A stretch of DNA of 64,000 nt. It comes from Streptomyces sp. ICC1 (GTDB lineage: Bacteria > Actinomycetota > Actinomycetes > Streptomycetales > Streptomycetaceae). The stretch covers positions 3,810,267-3,874,266 of the forward strand of contig NZ_CP030287.1 in NCBI RefSeq assembly GCF_003287935.1, read 5' to 3'. Below are positions 60,828-64,000 of the stretch, piece after piece (the first letter of the stretch is position 1; each line of letters opens with the position of its first letter). The notes below the pieces were generated by a model. It was not told the origin of the DNA. It did not search any database and worked only from the letters and a program-made list of their open reading frames with translations. Made by a program: the position numbers and the translations under genes.

Positions 60828-62897
60828 TCAGCCGGCCTTCTGCACGGTCCAGGCCTGCGCCGCGCGGCCGTCCGCGCGCTGCAGGTCGAGCAGCCAGTTC
60901 CCGTAGTAGGGGCGGCTGCTCACGGTCAGCGCGAAGCCGCCGCCCGGGTCGGTGACGCTCACCGCGCCGCCGCGGGAGGTCAGCTTCCAGGCTTGCGCAC
61001 CGGAGCGGCCGCAGGGCTGCTGCGCGACCCACATGCCGGCGGCCGGAGTGCCGCCCGGCTCCAGGCACTTGCCGGAGACCGCGGAGCGGATGCGGACCAG
61101 CCCGCTGCCCGCGTCGTCGAAGTACCACTGCTGCTGGGCGTAGCCGTTGGAGCGCGCCCCGACGAGCACGGTGCCGTCGGCGCCGCGCCCGCCCCAGACC
61201 TCGGCGGCCATGCCGCTGCTGCCGTTCCCGAGCAGGTACCGGGTGCCGGGGGTGGTCGCACCGCCGCCCGTGCCCTTCGTACGGAAGGTCGCGGCCTTTC
61301 CGGGTCCGCTGTCACGGCCAGCGCCGTCACGGACGGAGACGGCGAGCGTGTAGGAGGTGTCGGGCCGGAGGTTGTAGACGCGCAGCACCGGGGACTGGAC
61401 CCAGGCCAGGTGCTTGCCGCCCAGCAGGACCTGGTACCAGGCGGCGCCCTCGGCCTTGGGCCAGCTCACGACGACGGAGTCCGACTGGATCTGGCCCACC
61501 GTCACGGCCGGTCCGCCCGTGGGCTTCTTGGTCGGTGTGGGCGTCGGCTTCTTGGTCGGCGTCGGGCTCGGACTCGGGCTCGGGTTCGGGTTCGGACCCG
61601 GGTCGGTGCCGCCTCCGCCCCCCTTGTTCTTCATCAGGAACTGGTTGTCGGCGATGTTCCAGTGCGTGGCCAGGTAGCTGCCGGCCTTGGGGCTGGTGTG
61701 GAAGTAGTCGTCGTGGTTGCAGTCCAGGATGTTCTCGGCGGCCTGGTTGGTGCAGATGTTGCGCATCTGCGGGTAGTACGGGGTGTCCGAGTAGCACATG
61801 ACGTCGAACTCGTCGGTGCAGTGCGCGCCGCGGCTGGTGTTCGGGGCGCTGTTGTTGACCGCGCCCAGGTTGTGGCCGAGTTCGTGTGCGGCGGTGTGGC
61901 CGCCCCAGCAGCCGGAGTCCGTACGCCCGTACGAGGGGCCGAAGTTGCTGAGGTTGGCCTGGCCGGGCCGCTCGTCGCCGTTGAAGGTGCCTATCCCGCA
62001 GTAGACCTGGGTGTCCGCGAAGATCATGTACTTGCGGTCCCGGCGGTCGAGCCCCTTGCCGGCGAGCGCGGCGTTGGTGGCGCTGAACTCGGCCAGCGCG
62101 GAGTCCGGGAGCTCGATGTTGAGCACGGTGGGGGTGCAGTCGGCGGCCGTCACGTAGCGGATGTGGCGGACCCCGCCGGTCTCTTGGGCGCTCGCCGCGT
62201 AGATGACGTCGGCGTCGGCCGCCCACTTGCGGAACGAGGCCGCGTACTCGGAGTAGCGGTCGCGGCCGGGGCCGTGGACGTAGACGACCTGGACGCGATT
62301 GCCGGTGCTGCCGTCGCCGTCGCACTGGACGGTCTGGCCCGCGGGCCCGGCGGCGACGGCCTGGCCGGCGGCCGAGGGCGCGGGCGCGGCGGACTTGTCG
62401 GCGGCACGGTCGGCGTCGGCGGCGGGCGCGTCCTGAGGACGCCCGCCGCCTTCGCCGGGCGCCGGGTCGTCGGCGGCGGGGCGGGCCGGATCGGCCGCCG
62501 GGGCGGAGGCCTTGACGGCGGGCGGGATGTCCTTCGTGATGTCGACGCCCTTGGGCGGGGCGTCCGGGCCGTGGGTACACAGACCGGCACCGGTCCGGTA
62601 GACGCCGGCGCACCGGTCGCCCTTCGGCGCGGGGGCGAGGCCGTCGTAGACCATGCCGCGCGCGCCCTCGTTGGCGGGCGCGGCGGCGAGGGGTTCGGGC
62701 TCCTGGTCCCGGGCGGGCGCGGCGGCCGGTGCGGCGGCCTCCGCCCCGGCTTGTACGGACACGGCCTGGGCCCCGTCGCCCAGTCCGGAGTAGGCGATGC
62801 CGGCGGCGATCACCGCCGCCGTGGCCATGGCGGCGGTGAGGAGTACCAACCGTCGCGGTTTGCGGCGGTGTTCATGCCGTCTGCGTCGTCCTGTCAT
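60828..62897 (-). CDS. Secreted metzincin-type metalloprotease with FN3 and ricin domains
   Basis: A 689-residue exported protein. The start at 62897 (GAGG upstream) gives a basic n-region (GRRRRHEHRRKPRR) and a hydrophobic signal or anchor. A disordered Ala/Pro-rich region (about 40-190) precedes a catalytic domain with HELGHNLGAVN (338-348), the metzincin-type zinc motif HExxHxxGxxN, and a nearby DVMCYSD turn that may act as the Met-turn. Next are a Thr/Pro linker, a fibronectin III domain (about 495-590) and a C-terminal ricin-like beta-trefoil (about 605-689) with repeated QQWYF-type strands. It probably binds and cuts surface glycoproteins. No operon partner. Confidence 0.85.
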   Translation of the reverse strand: MTGRRRRHEHRRKPRRLVLLTAAMATAAVIAAGIAYSGLGDGAQAVSVQAGAEAAAPAAAPARDQEPEPLAAAPANEGARGMVYDGLAPAPKGDRCAGVYRTGAGLCTHGPDAPPKGVDITKDIPPAVKASAPAADPARPAADDPAPGEGGGRPQDAPAADADRAADKSAAPAPSAAGQAVAAGPAGQTVQCDGDGSTGNRVQVVYVHGPGRDRYSEYAASFRKWAADADVIYAASAQETGGVRHIRYVTAADCTPTVLNIELPDSALAEFSATNAALAGKGLDRRDRKYMIFADTQVYCGIGTFNGDERPGQANLSNFGPSYGRTDSGCWGGHTAAHELGHNLGAVNNSAPNTSRGAHCTDEFDVMCYSDTPYYPQMRNICTNQAAENILDCNHDDYFHTSPKAGSYLATHWNIADNQFLMKNKGGGGGTDPGPNPNPSPSPSPTPTKKPTPTPTKKPTGGPAVTVGQIQSDSVVVSWPKAEGAAWYQVLLGGKHLAWVQSPVLRVYNLRPDTSYTLAVSVRDGAGRDSGPGKAATFRTKGTGGGATTPGTRYLLGNGSSGMAAEVWGGRGADGTVLVGARSNGYAQQQWYFDDAGSGLVRIRSAVSGKCLEPGGTPAAGMWVAQQPCGRSGAQAWKLTSRGGAVSVTDPGGGFALTVSSRPYYGNWLLDLQRADGRAAQAWTVQKAG

Positions 62898-63395
62898 GGG
62901 CACCTCAAAGCAATATCGGATGAGTGGGTGCGCGGAAGCCTGCCAGACGAATGCGGCGGAGAATTCGGACAAAGAGGGGCGCGCTTCGAGAAATCGTTCC
63001 GTTACCTGCGCGTCAGATCTGATGAACAATCAATACGCAAGGAAACAAAGGGAGTTACGCGCGTCGCGCATATTGGTCCAGGCCTTATCGAGGGGAGTCG
63101 TTATCGAATCGAGATAACAAGTGGAGTCCTGTTGACGGGAATTCAGTCAAGGATTCACCTAATTACTACCTGTCGAATTCCCTCCGTCACGACCCGTGAG
63201 GAAGGCGGTGCCCGGCCGGCCCTGCGCACACGGAGGCGTCCCCCACGGCCCGCTGACGGAGCGTCCGGACCGCGACGCCGTTCCTCCGCGCGGCCGCCCG
63301 CGTACTTCGCGGGCCGGCTGCGGACGAGGGCGGGAGGTGAGGTCCGGCCCGCCCGCAGCGGAACGGGCCGATCCGTCGACCGGCCTGCGCGGCGC
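62898..63395. other. Promoter region of the protease, no supported gene
   Basis: About 500 bases with AT-richer stretches near 63000-63180, unusual for the window and consistent with a promoter. A gttatc-gataac palindrome lies at 63100-63118. I see no credible frame. Confidence 0.45.
63100..63118. promoter_or_regulatory. Palindrome GTTATC-n7-GATAAC, candidate operator
   Basis: Six-base arms separated by seven bases, about 200 bases upstream of the protease start. Regulator unknown. Confidence 0.35.
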
Positions 63396-64000
63396 TCAGA
63401 TCCCGGCGGCCCGGACCGGACGTCGGAGCAGGTAGAGGGCAGCGGACGCGACGAGCACCGCCATGCACGCGATGAACACCAGCCCCGCGCCCTCCAGTCC
63501 GAGCGGCCCCACGAGCAACCCCACGCCGATCACCGGCACCGAGATGCCGGTGTACGCCACCACGAAGAGCGTGGAGATCACGGACGCCCGCCGGTCCGCG
63601 GGAGACGCCGCGGCCACCGCGGACAGCGCCCCGCGGAACGCCAGTCCCTGCCCGAGTCCGCCGACCACGGCACTGAGCACCACCAGCGGCAGCAGGTCCC
63701 GCCACAGCGCGCCCGCGAGCAGCGCCAGGCCGGCGAAGAGCCCGGCGCACCCCAGCGGCAGCGAGCGCCCCACCCCGACCCGGCCGACCGCCAGCTGCCC
63801 GGCGGTCGAGGCGAAGAAGGCCATCGCGACCACCAGCCCGCTGACGGCGTGGTTGTGCACGTCCAGGGACTGTGCGAGGAACGCCGGGCTGACGGACGTG
63901 AACACCCCGAACAGCGCGAACCCCACGAACGAGGCGATCGCCGCCGGCCCGAACACCGCCCGCACCTGCGGGGGCAGGCCGGGCCGCTGCGGCCGTACGG
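63396..64000 (-). CDS. MFS transporter, C-terminal half (5' end beyond window)
   Basis: The frame is open to the window edge and continues beyond it. The visible 201 residues carry the last six TM helices of a 12-TM major facilitator: IASFVGFALFGVFTSVSPAF, VVAMAFFASTAGQLAVGRVG, LGCAGLFAGLALLAGALW, LVVLSAVVGGLGQGLAFRGA, FVVAYTGISVPVIGVGLLVG and FIACMAVLVASAALYLL. The preceding RPQRPGLPPQVRAVF looks like the central cytoplasmic loop. It is an inner-membrane exporter of small molecules, specificity unknown. GTG codons within it are not starts. Confidence 0.85.
   Translation of the reverse strand, partial: VRPQRPGLPPQVRAVFGPAAIASFVGFALFGVFTSVSPAFLAQSLDVHNHAVSGLVVAMAFFASTAGQLAVGRVGVGRSLPLGCAGLFAGLALLAGALWRDLLPLVVLSAVVGGLGQGLAFRGALSAVAAASPADRRASVISTLFVVAYTGISVPVIGVGLLVGPLGLEGAGLVFIACMAVLVASAALYLLRRPVRAAGI

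Overview
The window reads as chromosome of a Streptomyces or close relative. Third codon positions are almost all G or C, many starts are GTG or TTG, and secreted Tat and lipoprotein exports are abundant. It carries a mycothiol gene (mshB), an extracellular cholesterol oxidase and a tandem BldK-like oligopeptide ABC locus.

Layout. 1-9.5 kb is accessory: an ISL3-type transposase remnant, an APH-fold kinase with a TTA codon, a secreted lamin-tail protein, the initiator tRNA with a perfect terminator, and a giant trypsin-nSTAND1-TM-propeller protein whose 5' end is lost where it meets the orphan 3' end of another gene. An ATP-grasp gene follows. 9.5-17 kb holds a secreted subtilase, a 14-TM MFS pump and a GH87-like glucanase. 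17.7-24.9 kb holds cholesterol oxidase (with a KstR-like site), a CMD/dehydrogenase pair, an XRE-cupin regulator with a small membrane partner, an M20 peptidase and a LigB-type DNA ligase. 25-30.9 kb has an exported hydrolase fused to an ABC ATPase, its permease, an exported carbonic anhydrase and an aldo/keto reductase. 31-34.4 kb is a sugar locus: GH35 beta-galactosidase diverging from a DeoR/LacI hybrid regulator, then the orphan 5' end of a third gene colliding with a truncated Pro/Gly-rich gene downstream of mshB.

35-50 kb contains mshB and two complete five-gene oligopeptide ABC operons (SBP, two permeases, two ATPases) in the same orientation, separated by a GNAT gene. Each has its own terminator; only the upstream one has hairpins after the SBP gene. 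50-59.3 kb is conserved core: typA, a large lipoprotein SBP, a small coiled-coil protein, and the sdhC-sdhA-sdhB succinate dehydrogenase operon. 59.3-64 kb has a Ser/Thr kinase and a secreted protein that collide in a 51-bp perfect inverted repeat, a metzincin-ricin protease, and the C-terminal half of an MFS transporter cut by the window edge.

The most notable structural signal is three places (about 8.27, 34.35 and 60.3 kb) where two genes meet head-on or back-to-back with their ends missing. These are either real deletions or assembly joins, and they affect how the neighbouring genes should be read. Gene identities come from reading the sequence and remembered family motifs; no database search was run.
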